From: Deltaproteobacteria bacterium
GTDB taxonomy: Bacteria > Myxococcota_A > UBA9160
DNA length: 8,261 nucleotides
Assembly: GCA_003520425.1 (NCBI GenBank)
Contig: DOUU01000379.1
Span: 6,308-14,568, forward strand
Direction of reading: 5' to 3'
In this document: positions 1-6,756 of the stretch, piece by piece
Layout: the number at the start of each line of letters is the position of its first letter
Numbering within the stretch: position 1 is the stretch's first letter
Program-made: the position numbers and the translations under genes
The notes under the pieces: model-generated
Seen by the model: only the letters and a program-made list of their open reading frames with translations
What the model was told of the DNA's origin: nothing
Databases searched by the model: none

Positions 1-1044
1 GAGGAGAAGCTCGCGCGGGCAGCCTTCGTCACGGCGCCCACACCGGTGGATGAACTCGAGCTCGCTTGCGCAGGGCTCGCTCAGGGCAGCCTGTACGTAA
101 AGCGCGACGAGCGCTCGTGCCCCGCCTACGGCGGGAACAAGCCGCGAAAGCTCGAGTTTGTGATCGGGGAGGCGCTTCGGCGTGGGGCCCGCACCCTCAT
201 CACCGCGGGGGGGCTCGGCACGAACCACGGGCTCGCGACCACGATTCTCGGACGCGCCGTGGGGCTCAAGACCATCCTCGTGCTGGTTCGCCAGCCGATC
301 ACAGAGGGAGTCCGGGAAACGCTCCTGCTCCAAGCCGCCTACGGGGCGCGACAGGTGTACGGAGGGAACGTGCCCGGAGCGGCGGTGCAGACGCTCCGGG
401 TGTTCGCGGGCTCGCTCCTGCGCCGCGAGCGGCCGCTCCTCGTGCCGACCGGGGGATCGTCTGCGCGCGGGAATCTCGGGTTTGTGTCGGCGGGTCTCGA
501 GCTCGGCGAGCAGGTGCGCGCCGGCGCGCTGCCAGAGCCCGCGCAGGTCTTTGTTCCGGTGGGCAGCGGCGGGACCCTGGCCGGGCTCGCGGTCGGCCTG
601 CGCCTTGCCAAGCTGCGCACCCGCGCAAACGGCGTGCTCGTGACCGACATCCTGCCTCCCTCCCCCGCTCGCCTCGCACGAGCCGCGGGCCGAACCCTCG
701 CGTTCCTGCGCCGGGCGGACCCCTCGGTACCCGAGCTCACGATCACCTCCTCGGACTTCTCCCTCCTCACGAGCGAGCTCGGGCCGGGCTACGGGAGAGC
801 CACGCCGGCCGCGCTCGAGGCCGTGGAGCTCGCGCGGCGCGCCGGGCTCTCGCTCGACACGACCTATGCCGGCAAGTGCCTCGCGGCGATCTTGAGCGGG
901 GCGCGGCGCCGGGAGCTTGGCAGCGGGCCCATTCTCTTCTGGAACACCTACAACGCGGTCGACAGCGCGGCTTGCGCGCCGCGCACGGTCCGTCCAGACG
1001 CGCTCCCGCGCTCGATCCGCCGAGCGCTTGCCGCGGCGAATTGA
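1..1044 (+). CDS. PLP-dependent enzyme, D-cysteine desulfhydrase/ACC deaminase family (5' end missing)
   Basis: Fold-type II pyridoxal-phosphate enzyme. Known relatives release ammonia from small amino acids such as D-cysteine or 1-aminocyclopropane-1-carboxylate. The frame is open from base 1, and the family's early Thr-Pro lies before the GTG at 46, so that GTG is internal and the true start is just outside the window. The visible 347 residues nearly match the family's usual 330-345. Counting from base 1, YGGNKPRK near residues 43-50 carries the Schiff-base lysine (K47). VGSGGTLAG further on is the phosphate-binding glycine loop, and GGSSARGNLGFVSAGLEL matches the family's GGSN...GYVE segment. 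Two usual motifs are altered: GGxQSNH reads GGLGTNH (residues 70-76), and the C-terminal HTGG reads NTYN (bases 943-954). The family is clear, but the substrate is probably not the textbook one. It heads the + strand operon, 38 bases before the next gene. Confidence 0.88.
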   Translation, partial: EEKLARAAFVTAPTPVDELELACAGLAQGSLYVKRDERSCPAYGGNKPRKLEFVIGEALRRGARTLITAGGLGTNHGLATTILGRAVGLKTILVLVRQPITEGVRETLLLQAAYGARQVYGGNVPGAAVQTLRVFAGSLLRRERPLLVPTGGSSARGNLGFVSAGLELGEQVRAGALPEPAQVFVPVGSGGTLAGLAVGLRLAKLRTRANGVLVTDILPPSPARLARAAGRTLAFLRRADPSVPELTITSSDFSLLTSELGPGYGRATPAALEAVELARRAGLSLDTTYAGKCLAAILSGARRRELGSGPILFWNTYNAVDSAACAPRTVRPDALPRSIRRALAAAN

Positions 1045-1082
1045 GCTGCGGGCGCGGGGGTGGTACCAAGCGACGGACGCCC

Positions 1083-1637
1083 ATGGATCCCCTCCCGACC
1101 GACTTCCGGCGCACCACCCGCCGCGGCTTCTTGCGGCTGGCCGCCGCTTCGGCGTCGCTTGCCGCCCTTGCCGAGCTCCGTAGCCTGCCGGCCGCGGCCA
1201 CCTCCGCCGCAGGGGAGGCGAGCGGGCGGTTCTTCGGCCCGAGCGAAACCGAGATTTTGACGCAGATCGCCGAGCGGATGGTCGACTGCGGGCAAGCCGG
1301 CGCCCCGCGCCTGCGCGCGACGGGCGCCATCGCGACCATCGATCGCACCTGCCTGGCACTCGACCCGGCGACCACTCGCCTCTTGCCCACCGCGCTCCGA
1401 CTCGTCGAGTACGGACCCCTTGTCTTCGACTGGACATTCCGGCGTTTTACACAGCTTGGCGACGCCGAGAAGGACGCCTCCCTCACCGGCTGGATGACCA
1501 GTCGCTTTGAAATCCGACGCTTGGTATTTCGGGCGCTGCGCAATCTCTCCCTCCTCGGCTACTACAGCCAGGAGGAGAGCTGGCCCCTGATCGGCTACGC
1601 CGGCCCCCTCCTGCGTCCCCCGCGGCCTTCCGCATGA
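1083..1637 (+). CDS. Tat-signal small subunit of GMC dehydrogenase (gluconate 2-dehydrogenase subunit 3 family)
   Basis: 184 residues. The N-terminus has a twin-arginine signal: TTRRGFLRL (residues 11-19), then an alanine/leucine-rich stretch to about residue 33 and an alanine-rich probable cleavage region near 37-46. The mature part fits the gluconate 2-dehydrogenase subunit 3 family: FFGPSETEILTQIAERMVD at its start, a tryptophan- and arginine-rich middle (TGWMTSRFEIRRLVFRAL), and a C-terminal YYSQEESWPLIGYAGP close to the family's YY...W..IGYPGP ending. Family members are small partners of membrane or periplasmic GMC flavoproteins, needed for their export and activity. The ATG at 1083 is chosen because it places the RR motif correctly; only a weak G-rich stretch (about 1055-1063) serves as ribosome site. 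The stop overlaps the next gene's start by ATGA, indicating translational coupling to its presumed partner. Confidence 0.87.
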   Translation: MDPLPTDFRRTTRRGFLRLAAASASLAALAELRSLPAAATSAAGEASGRFFGPSETEILTQIAERMVDCGQAGAPRLRATGAIATIDRTCLALDPATTRLLPTALRLVEYGPLVFDWTFRRFTQLGDAEKDASLTGWMTSRFEIRRLVFRALRNLSLLGYYSQEESWPLIGYAGPLLRPPRPSA

Positions 1638-3172
1638 TCGAGAAGCTTCTCGAGCGGGGCGGGGATCTCGTGGAAAGCGCCGATGTCTGCGTGATTGGTT
1701 CGGGCGCGGGCGGGGCCGTGGCGGCTGCAGAGCTCGCCGCGCGGGGTCGCAGCGTCGTCCTCCTCGAGCAGGGCCACCACTGGACGCGTGCGGATTTCAC
1801 CCAGCGCGAGGACGAGATGCTGCCCCGTTTGTTCGAGGAGGCCGGAATGCGCCAGACCACCGATGGCGCCTACACCATCCTTCAGGGACGGAATCTCGGC
1901 GGCTCAACGGTCCACAACCTCTGCTACGCCTTTCGCGCTCCCGAACCGATCCTGCGGCTGTGGCGCGAGGAGCACGGACTCTCGGAGCTCACGGCGGAGG
2001 CGCTTTCGCCCTCCTTCTTGCGGGTGGAGAAAAATCTTCGGGTCAAGCAGATCCTGGAATCCGAGCTCAACGCATCCAACCGCATCATCCGCACCGGTGC
2101 GCAAAGGCTCGGCTACTCGGGCTTCGTTGCGCGCCACAACCGCGAGGGGTGCATCGGAGCGGGCTACTGCATCCTCGGCTGCTCCTACGACGCCAAGCAG
2201 TCCATGCTCATCACCTATGTGCCCCGCGCGTCCGCCGCCGGAGCACGCATCTACGCCAATGCCCGTGCCGAGCGCATCGAGGCGGAGGGCGGGCGCGTGC
2301 GGCGCGTGCTCGGCCGGGTGGTGGACCATGACGGCCGCCCGCATGGTTCCGTCGAGGTGAAGGCCAAGGTGGTCGTGCTGGCTGCAGGTGCGGTGGCGTC
2401 GCCGGATCTTCTTTTGCGCAGCGGGATGGCGAATGGGAGCGGCCAGGTCGGGAAAAACCTCCATCTCCACCCCTCCGTTCTGCTCGCGGGCTTCATGGAG
2501 GAGCCGATCGAGGCCTACCGAGGCATTCCGCAGAGCTACTACATCGACGAGTTCATCAACCTCGAGAAAGACCCCCACCGCGGTTACATCCTCATGCCCA
2601 TCAGCGGCTTTCCGGTCCTTACGGCTGCCAATCTTCCCGGCTTTGGGCGCGCGCACTTCGCCCACATGGCCAAGTTCTCGCGCATGGTGGGCCTGCTGGC
2701 CCTGCTCCACGACCGCAGCGCGGGCAGCGTCGAGAGCGGCCGCTCCCTTACCAAGCCGAGGATTGCCTACCGGATGGAGGAGAGCGATCGCCTCGAGCTC
2801 TCTCAAAGCCTCGTGCATATCGCCAAGGTGCTCTTTGCAGGCGGCGCGAGGAGCGTGCTCGCGCCCTACTGGCAAGATCCCGTCGAGCTCAGGCCGGGCG
2901 ACGACCTCTCCGTGCTCGAGCGCCGGGGGGTTCGGGAAGGGGAGATCGGCCTTGCGTCCACCCACCCGCAGTCGACGTGCCGGATGGGGGCCGATCCGCG
3001 CACCTCGGTCGTCAACGCCTGGGGCGAATCCCACGAGGTGGCGGGCCTGTTCCTCGCGGACATGAGCGTCTTCCCCACCTCTCTCGGCGCCCCGCCCCAG
3101 CTCACGACCGCGGCGCTCGCCGACCGCACCGCTTTCCACATCCTCGGCCGCTGGCCCGAGTTCGCCGCGTGA
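1634..3172 (+). CDS. GMC-family FAD-dependent oxidoreductase (dehydrogenase large subunit)
   Basis: 512 residues, the usual size for bacterial GMC enzymes, which oxidise alcohol groups of sugars, sterols or other alcohols using FAD. The N-terminal Rossmann motif GSGAGG is at 22-27, with the ribose-binding acidic residue E45 in LLEQG. GRNLGGSTVHN (85-95) is the GMC signature around the flavin. VVLAAGAVASPDLLLRSG in the middle is the second GMC signature. The C-terminus has THPQSTCRMG with the catalytic histidine H444, then LFLADMSVFPTSLG, the second FAD contact. Two oddities: a Cys cluster C173, C179, C183 (GCIGAGYCILGCSYDAKQS), shared with a subset of the family, and proline P487 where most members have the second active-site Asn/His (GVNPQ reads GAPPQ). 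There is no signal peptide, so export probably depends on the Tat subunit encoded just before it. The start is set by the ATGA overlap, and no ribosome site is seen. The donor substrate is unknown. Confidence 0.93.
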   Translation: MIEKLLERGGDLVESADVCVIGSGAGGAVAAAELAARGRSVVLLEQGHHWTRADFTQREDEMLPRLFEEAGMRQTTDGAYTILQGRNLGGSTVHNLCYAFRAPEPILRLWREEHGLSELTAEALSPSFLRVEKNLRVKQILESELNASNRIIRTGAQRLGYSGFVARHNREGCIGAGYCILGCSYDAKQSMLITYVPRASAAGARIYANARAERIEAEGGRVRRVLGRVVDHDGRPHGSVEVKAKVVVLAAGAVASPDLLLRSGMANGSGQVGKNLHLHPSVLLAGFMEEPIEAYRGIPQSYYIDEFINLEKDPHRGYILMPISGFPVLTAANLPGFGRAHFAHMAKFSRMVGLLALLHDRSAGSVESGRSLTKPRIAYRMEESDRLELSQSLVHIAKVLFAGGARSVLAPYWQDPVELRPGDDLSVLERRGVREGEIGLASTHPQSTCRMGADPRTSVVNAWGESHEVAGLFLADMSVFPTSLGAPPQLTTAALADRTAFHILGRWPEFAA

Positions 3173-4563
3173 ACGCACAGTCCTCGCCGCTCGAGGGCCT
3201 CGAGGAAGAAGCTCCGGCCCTCGCGCTCGCCCCTGGCCTCGGACCGAAGCGCCCTGGGATCTGGGAGCTCGCCTGGCCCTCCATGGCCATGTTTGCGCTG
3301 CAGTCCCTGGTCGGACTGGTGGACTTCGTGATCGTGGGCTCCCTCGGCTCGGAGGCCGTCGCTGCCGTCGGCGTTGCCGCTCAGTTCTTCAACGTGCTCT
3401 TCGCTGTACTCGCCGCGGTCACGACGGGCACCGTGGCCCTCGTGGCCCGCGCCTGGGGCGCGGGCGATGCGCGCGAGGCGGACCGCGTGATCCGGCTCTC
3501 GGTGGCCCTCGGCGCTCTTTTCGGCGGCTTCGTGATGTGCCTCATCCCCTTCGCGGATAAGGTGGTCGCCGCGTTCGGCGTCGCCCCAGGGGTCGTGGCG
3601 CTCGGCGGCTCTTACCTGCGAATCCTCCTCGCGTTCACCCTGCCCTTCGCCGTGGGCTTTGTGCTCGGGAGCGGCCTGCGCGGAGCGGGTGACGTCCGCA
3701 CCCCGCTCGTGATCGGTGTCGTCATGAACCTCGTGAATGTCGCAGGCAACTACATCCTTGTGTTCGGGAAGTTCGGCGCGCCCAAGCTCGGAACCGACGG
3801 CTCCGCAATTGGCAGCGGAATCGCGCTTTGCGTAAGCGCCGCGATCTACGGCGCGCTCTGGATGCGCAACCGCTTGATTGTGCCCCGAGGACGCTGGCTC
3901 GAGGGTTTCGAGCGGGCGCGGGCCGCACGCATCTTGCGCATCGGCGTGCCCACGGCTGTCGAGCAGATCGCCTGGCAGGGGGGCCTATGGCTCTTCCTGC
4001 GAATCGTCGCCGGGTACGGGACCGACCCGATTTCCGCCTATCTGATCGGCGTCCGCATCCTTTCCTTTTCCTTCGTTCCGGGCCTTGGTTTCTCGACGGC
4101 CGCAGCGACGCTGGTCGGCCAGCATCTCGGTGCACGCGAGCCGCAGCTTGCGGCTCGCTCGGGCTGGCGCGCGAACGCGGGGGCGATGGTGGTCATGGCG
4201 TGCGTGGGAGCGCTGATCATCGCGATCGCTCGGCCCGTCGCGAATTATTTCGGTGCAGCCGGCGAGAACACCGTGAACCTCGCGGTCACCTTCATCTGGA
4301 TCTTGGGTGCCGCCCAGCCGCTCATGGCGGTGGAGTTCGCGCTGGGCGGAGCCCTGCGCGGCGCCGGCGACACGCGCTTCCCACTGGTCTCGATCCTGAC
4401 GGGACTCTTCGTGTTTCGCCTCGGGGGCGCGGTTGTCGTCTCCCGCGTGCTCGGCGGGACAGTGGTTGCGGTGTGGTGCTGTCTGCTCATGGACTATGCG
4501 GCAAAGGCCTCCCTGCTCTCCGCCCGTTTCGCGTCCGGGCGCTGGAAGGACATGCGCATTTAG
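3169..4563 (+). CDS. MATE-family efflux transporter
   Basis: 464 residues from the GTG at 3169, which overlaps the previous stop as GTGA. The 440-480 residue MATE length supports this start over the longer open frame reaching back to 2977, which lies inside the GMC gene. After a 30-residue charged, proline-rich cytoplasmic leader come about twelve hydrophobic segments in two halves. TM1 holds the family's P37 and D52 (WPSM...GLVDFVIVG). The paired half-repeat motifs GLRGAGDVRTPL (near 170) and ALRGAGDTRFPL (near 395) are the MATE internal duplication. GTVALVARAWGAGD and ATLVGQHLGAREP are equivalent loops of the two halves. Such proteins export organic compounds in exchange for Na+ or H+. The substrate cannot be told, but tight coupling to a GMC dehydrogenase and a PLP enzyme suggests a product or toxic intermediate of that pathway. 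It is the last gene of the operon. Confidence 0.93.
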   Translation: MNAQSSPLEGLEEEAPALALAPGLGPKRPGIWELAWPSMAMFALQSLVGLVDFVIVGSLGSEAVAAVGVAAQFFNVLFAVLAAVTTGTVALVARAWGAGDAREADRVIRLSVALGALFGGFVMCLIPFADKVVAAFGVAPGVVALGGSYLRILLAFTLPFAVGFVLGSGLRGAGDVRTPLVIGVVMNLVNVAGNYILVFGKFGAPKLGTDGSAIGSGIALCVSAAIYGALWMRNRLIVPRGRWLEGFERARAARILRIGVPTAVEQIAWQGGLWLFLRIVAGYGTDPISAYLIGVRILSFSFVPGLGFSTAAATLVGQHLGAREPQLAARSGWRANAGAMVVMACVGALIIAIARPVANYFGAAGENTVNLAVTFIWILGAAQPLMAVEFALGGALRGAGDTRFPLVSILTGLFVFRLGGAVVVSRVLGGTVVAVWCCLLMDYAAKASLLSARFASGRWKDMRI

Positions 4564-4625
4564 CGCAGGGCCACGACTCGCCCTCGCCGCCGATCTGCCT
4601 CGACGCCCTCCCCACGTTCGGACGC

Positions 4626-4707
4626 CCGGTCCCAAGACGACGCGCCGCGTGAGAATCGCAACGCCGCCGCAGGTCTGGACCTCGCCTCAGCCCCCGTCTT
4701 GGGCCGG
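4626..4707. repeat. Long-loop inverted repeat between convergent genes
   Basis: The left arm is 4626-4639 (CCGGTCCCAAGACG) and the right arm 4695-4707 (CGTCTTGGGCCGG). They pair over nine bases, CCCAAGACG/CGTCTTGGG, then CCGG/CCGG after a one-base bulge, with a 55-base loop. The right arm lies inside the last codons of the sigma/anti-sigma gene. A shorter palindrome, AGGTCTGGACCT (4671-4682), sits in the loop just past that gene's stop. There is no T-tract, so this is not a standard intrinsic terminator. It could act as a two-sided mRNA 3' end structure for the converging operons, or be chance in GC-rich DNA. Confidence 0.3.
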
Positions 4708-5742
4708 CGCAGCCGCCTTTTCGGCCGGCCACGCGAGGACCGTTTGACCCAGCGGCGCCGCACTCCCGGACCCGGGCTCGAGCGTCACGCGCAGCGCCTC
4801 GGGCGGCAGCGCGATCGCGTCGTCCTCAGACACGATGCGGGCTTTCCCGTCGGCGTCGGGCAGGGCCGTACCGAGGGAGATCCACACGCCCTCGTGCAGC
4901 AGCCATGCCTGATACACAAAGCCCCTCGGCGCCGCGGGCAGGTGGGAGAGCGAAAGCACCCCGAGCCGATGGCCGGGGAGGGCGCGCCAGTTGGCGTGGG
5001 CCCCGGCCGGCGCGCCAGGCGCGGCCTCGATGCGCAGCGGATGCACGTCGCTCGAGGTCACAAGGTCGAGAGCGCGCTCGTCGCGCGAGAGAGCCAGGCG
5101 CTCGCGAAGCCCGAAGATCGAAAGCGCAGCTGCACCCCCGACGAGGAGAAGCGCAAGGAGCGCAAGCGCCGGGGAGAGCTGCTCGCGCAGACGCTGCAGC
5201 CCGCTGCGGATGCGACTTTTCGCAGTGCCAAGGCGCAGGTTCAAAACGGATGCGACCTGCTCGTGTGTCAGCTCCTCGAAAAATGCAAGACCAAGGGCCT
5301 GCCGCTGAGAAGGCGGAAGCTGCTCAAGGGCCTCGCGCACGGCGGAGCGCCGGAACTCCCGCCACAGCTCAGCCGAGGGCTCGGGACTTGGATCCGCGAC
5401 CGCCTCGAACTCGTCGCGACCGCCCCCAGCCGAGATCGGCTTTCGGCTTCGGCGCCGCAGCTCGTTTAGCACCCGGTGGTGGGCGATCTGCAAGAGCCAG
5501 GGGCGGAATGCGCCACGGACCGGGTCGAAGGTCGCCGCGCCGTGCCAGACCGCGAGGAACACGTCCTGCACGATGTCCTCGGCGGCGGCACCGTCTAGCG
5601 ATTGGCGGGCAATCGCGAAGACGATCGGCGCATGCCTCGCAAAGAGCACACCGAGCGCCTCTTGGTGGCCCTCGGCGAGCGCGTGCACGAGCTCTTCGTC
5701 CGTCTCCTCGGCCGCCTTTGCGCGCGCGTCCTGGCCGTTCAT
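4687..5742 (-). CDS. Membrane-anchored ECF sigma factor fused to an RskA-like anti-sigma domain
   Basis: 351 residues in three parts. Residues about 15-100 are sigma region 2: EDIVQDVFLAVWHGAATFDP (core RNA polymerase binding), then WLLQIAHHRVLNELRRR (-10 recognition). Residues about 130-188 are sigma region 4: LPPSQRQALGLAFFEELTHEQVA, then GTAKSRIRSGLQRLREQL, the -35 binding helix-turn-helix. A hydrophobic stretch at about 191-211 (LALLALLLVGGAAALSIFG) follows at once as a single membrane helix. Residues about 224-345 resemble the periplasmic C-terminal domain of anti-sigma-K factors (RskA): VYQAWLLHEGVWISLGTALP, then an acidic ADGKARI turn and VTLEPGSGSAAPLGQTVL. The sigma-binding N-terminal anti-sigma domain, with its HxxxCxxC, is absent. 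The start at 5742 is preferred over the ATG at 5757 because GGAAGG (5750-5755) lies 7 bases before it. It starts 25 bases after the phosphoesterase stop and ends the operon. The domain calls are secure; the membrane-held regulation is inferred. Confidence 0.88.
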   Translation of the reverse strand: MNGQDARAKAAEETDEELVHALAEGHQEALGVLFARHAPIVFAIARQSLDGAAAEDIVQDVFLAVWHGAATFDPVRGAFRPWLLQIAHHRVLNELRRRSRKPISAGGGRDEFEAVADPSPEPSAELWREFRRSAVREALEQLPPSQRQALGLAFFEELTHEQVASVLNLRLGTAKSRIRSGLQRLREQLSPALALLALLLVGGAAALSIFGLRERLALSRDERALDLVTSSDVHPLRIEAAPGAPAGAHANWRALPGHRLGVLSLSHLPAAPRGFVYQAWLLHEGVWISLGTALPDADGKARIVSEDDAIALPPEALRVTLEPGSGSAAPLGQTVLAWPAEKAAAPAQDGG

Positions 5743-5749
5743 GGGAGAT

Positions 5750-5755
5750 CCTTCC
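5750..5755 (-). promoter_or_regulatory. Ribosome binding site deciding the sigma/anti-sigma start
   Basis: GGAAGG on the minus strand, 7 bases before the ATG at 5742. The upstream in-frame ATG at 5757 has no comparable site, so the shorter protein is favoured. Confidence 0.65.
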
Positions 5756-5767
5756 ATCCGGCGATCT

Positions 5768-6730
5768 CTAGCCGAGGGTCGAGTCCACGATGGCGAGGGG
5801 CTCGCTGCCGGCGGTGTAGGTCACGGAGCGCAGGCCGAGGAAGCGGCGCACCTCCTCCGTCGGAACCTTGAGCGGACCGGGCCCGGGCCCCTGCCCGGGG
5901 GCCGGCTGGGGAAACGCCGTCGACATCGCGGTGTGAAAGGTCATGTGGCCTTCGACCTTCTGGAGCACTTGGTGGATATGTCCGTTCAGCACCGTCACCG
6001 AGCCGAAGCGATTTAGGAAGCCGAGCGCCTGCTGCGCGTCGGCCGTGGTCCAGCCCCACGCAGGATAAACCGCCCAAAGCGGGATGTGCGTATAGACCAC
6101 GACCGGCGTGCTGCTCGAGAGCTCCTTCAGATCCTTCTCCAGCCACTCGAGCTGTTCCGGGCCGAGCATCCCCATGCCCCCGGATTTGAACTGGAGAACG
6201 TTCACGAGGCCGATGAAGTGCACGCCCTGGTGGTCGAAGCTGCGCCATCCGTCGCCTTGCGTGCCCTTGCCGAAGCGGGCGAGATATTCCTTCCCTCCGT
6301 CCCCAAAGACGTCGTGCTCGCCGGGAACGAAGAAGGTTCCCCCGGAGGCGACGCCGCCCAGGAGCTGGGCCACGGTGTCGAAGCCCCCGGCCTTCTGAGC
6401 GTGCGTCAGGTCTCCCGTGTGGATCAGGAAGTCGGGCGCCGGGGAAAGGGCGCGGATGCGCGCGATCGACTCCTGCAACGTGGCGACCGGATCTTTGTTC
6501 GGATCCTTCTCAAAGCCGATGTGGGTGTCGCTGATCTGCACGAAGCGAAAGCCACCGCCTCTCCCGCCCGAACCCGTCCGGGGTGCGTTCGCCGCGGCTT
6601 GGAGGCCCGCGAGCGCCTTGGACGAAAGAACGCCACCGGCGAGCGTCCAGACGAGCCCGGTCCCCGCCCAGGCCATGCACTTCATGAAGTCGCGGCGGCT
6701 CGTGCCGCCCGCGGACTCGTCCTTCGACAT
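5768..6730 (-). CDS. Tat-exported calcineurin-like metallophosphoesterase
   Basis: 320 residues from the ATG at 6730. The Tat signal is SRRDFMKCM (residues 11-19), then a hydrophobic stretch (AWAGTGLVWTLAGGVL) and probable cleavage near the ALAGL at 39-43. A Gly/Arg-rich linker leads to the catalytic domain. Metal-binding motifs appear in canonical order: SDTH (D68, H70), GDLTH (D107), GEHD (E138, H139), THIP (H215) and GHIH (H251, H253). These define a two-metal phosphoesterase active site acting outside the cytoplasm. The usual GNHD reads GEHD, so a metal-ligand Asn is Glu. A Pro/Gly/Gln-rich loop (PAPGQGPGPGP) sits near the C-terminus. The start at 6730 is preferred over the ATG at 6742 because TGGAGG lies 5 bases before it. 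It lies 26 bases after the cupredoxin and 25 before the sigma gene, so it belongs to their operon. The substrate is unknown. Confidence 0.9.
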   Translation of the reverse strand: MSKDESAGGTSRRDFMKCMAWAGTGLVWTLAGGVLSSKALAGLQAAANAPRTGSGGRGGGFRFVQISDTHIGFEKDPNKDPVATLQESIARIRALSPAPDFLIHTGDLTHAQKAGGFDTVAQLLGGVASGGTFFVPGEHDVFGDGGKEYLARFGKGTQGDGWRSFDHQGVHFIGLVNVLQFKSGGMGMLGPEQLEWLEKDLKELSSSTPVVVYTHIPLWAVYPAWGWTTADAQQALGFLNRFGSVTVLNGHIHQVLQKVEGHMTFHTAMSTAFPQPAPGQGPGPGPLKVPTEEVRRFLGLRSVTYTAGSEPLAIVDSTLG

Positions 6731-6735
6731 GGAAT

Positions 6736-6740
6736 CCTCC
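6736..6740 (-). promoter_or_regulatory. Ribosome binding site deciding the phosphoesterase start
   Basis: GGAGG on the minus strand, 5 bases before the ATG at 6730. The alternative ATG at 6742 overlaps this region and has no site of its own, so the first four residues of the longer reading are probably not made. Confidence 0.65.
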
Positions 6741-6756
6741 ATGGGTGACGCGCCGT

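Noticed and set aside
46..48. GTG at 46 as the start of the PLP enzyme
   Set aside because: The frame is open to base 1 and encodes the family's expected residues before this codon (ending Thr-Pro), so it is an internal valine.
767..1543. Minus-strand open frame of 258 codons over the Tat subunit
   Set aside because: Its arginine/serine/alanine-rich shadow composition contrasts with the Tat signal and subunit 3 motifs on the plus strand.
1904..3178. Long minus-strand open frame (424 codons) antisense to the GMC gene
   Set aside because: High-GC DNA leaves antisense frames open by chance. The plus strand here encodes an unmistakable GMC protein with all signatures, and the antisense translation has no recognisable domain.
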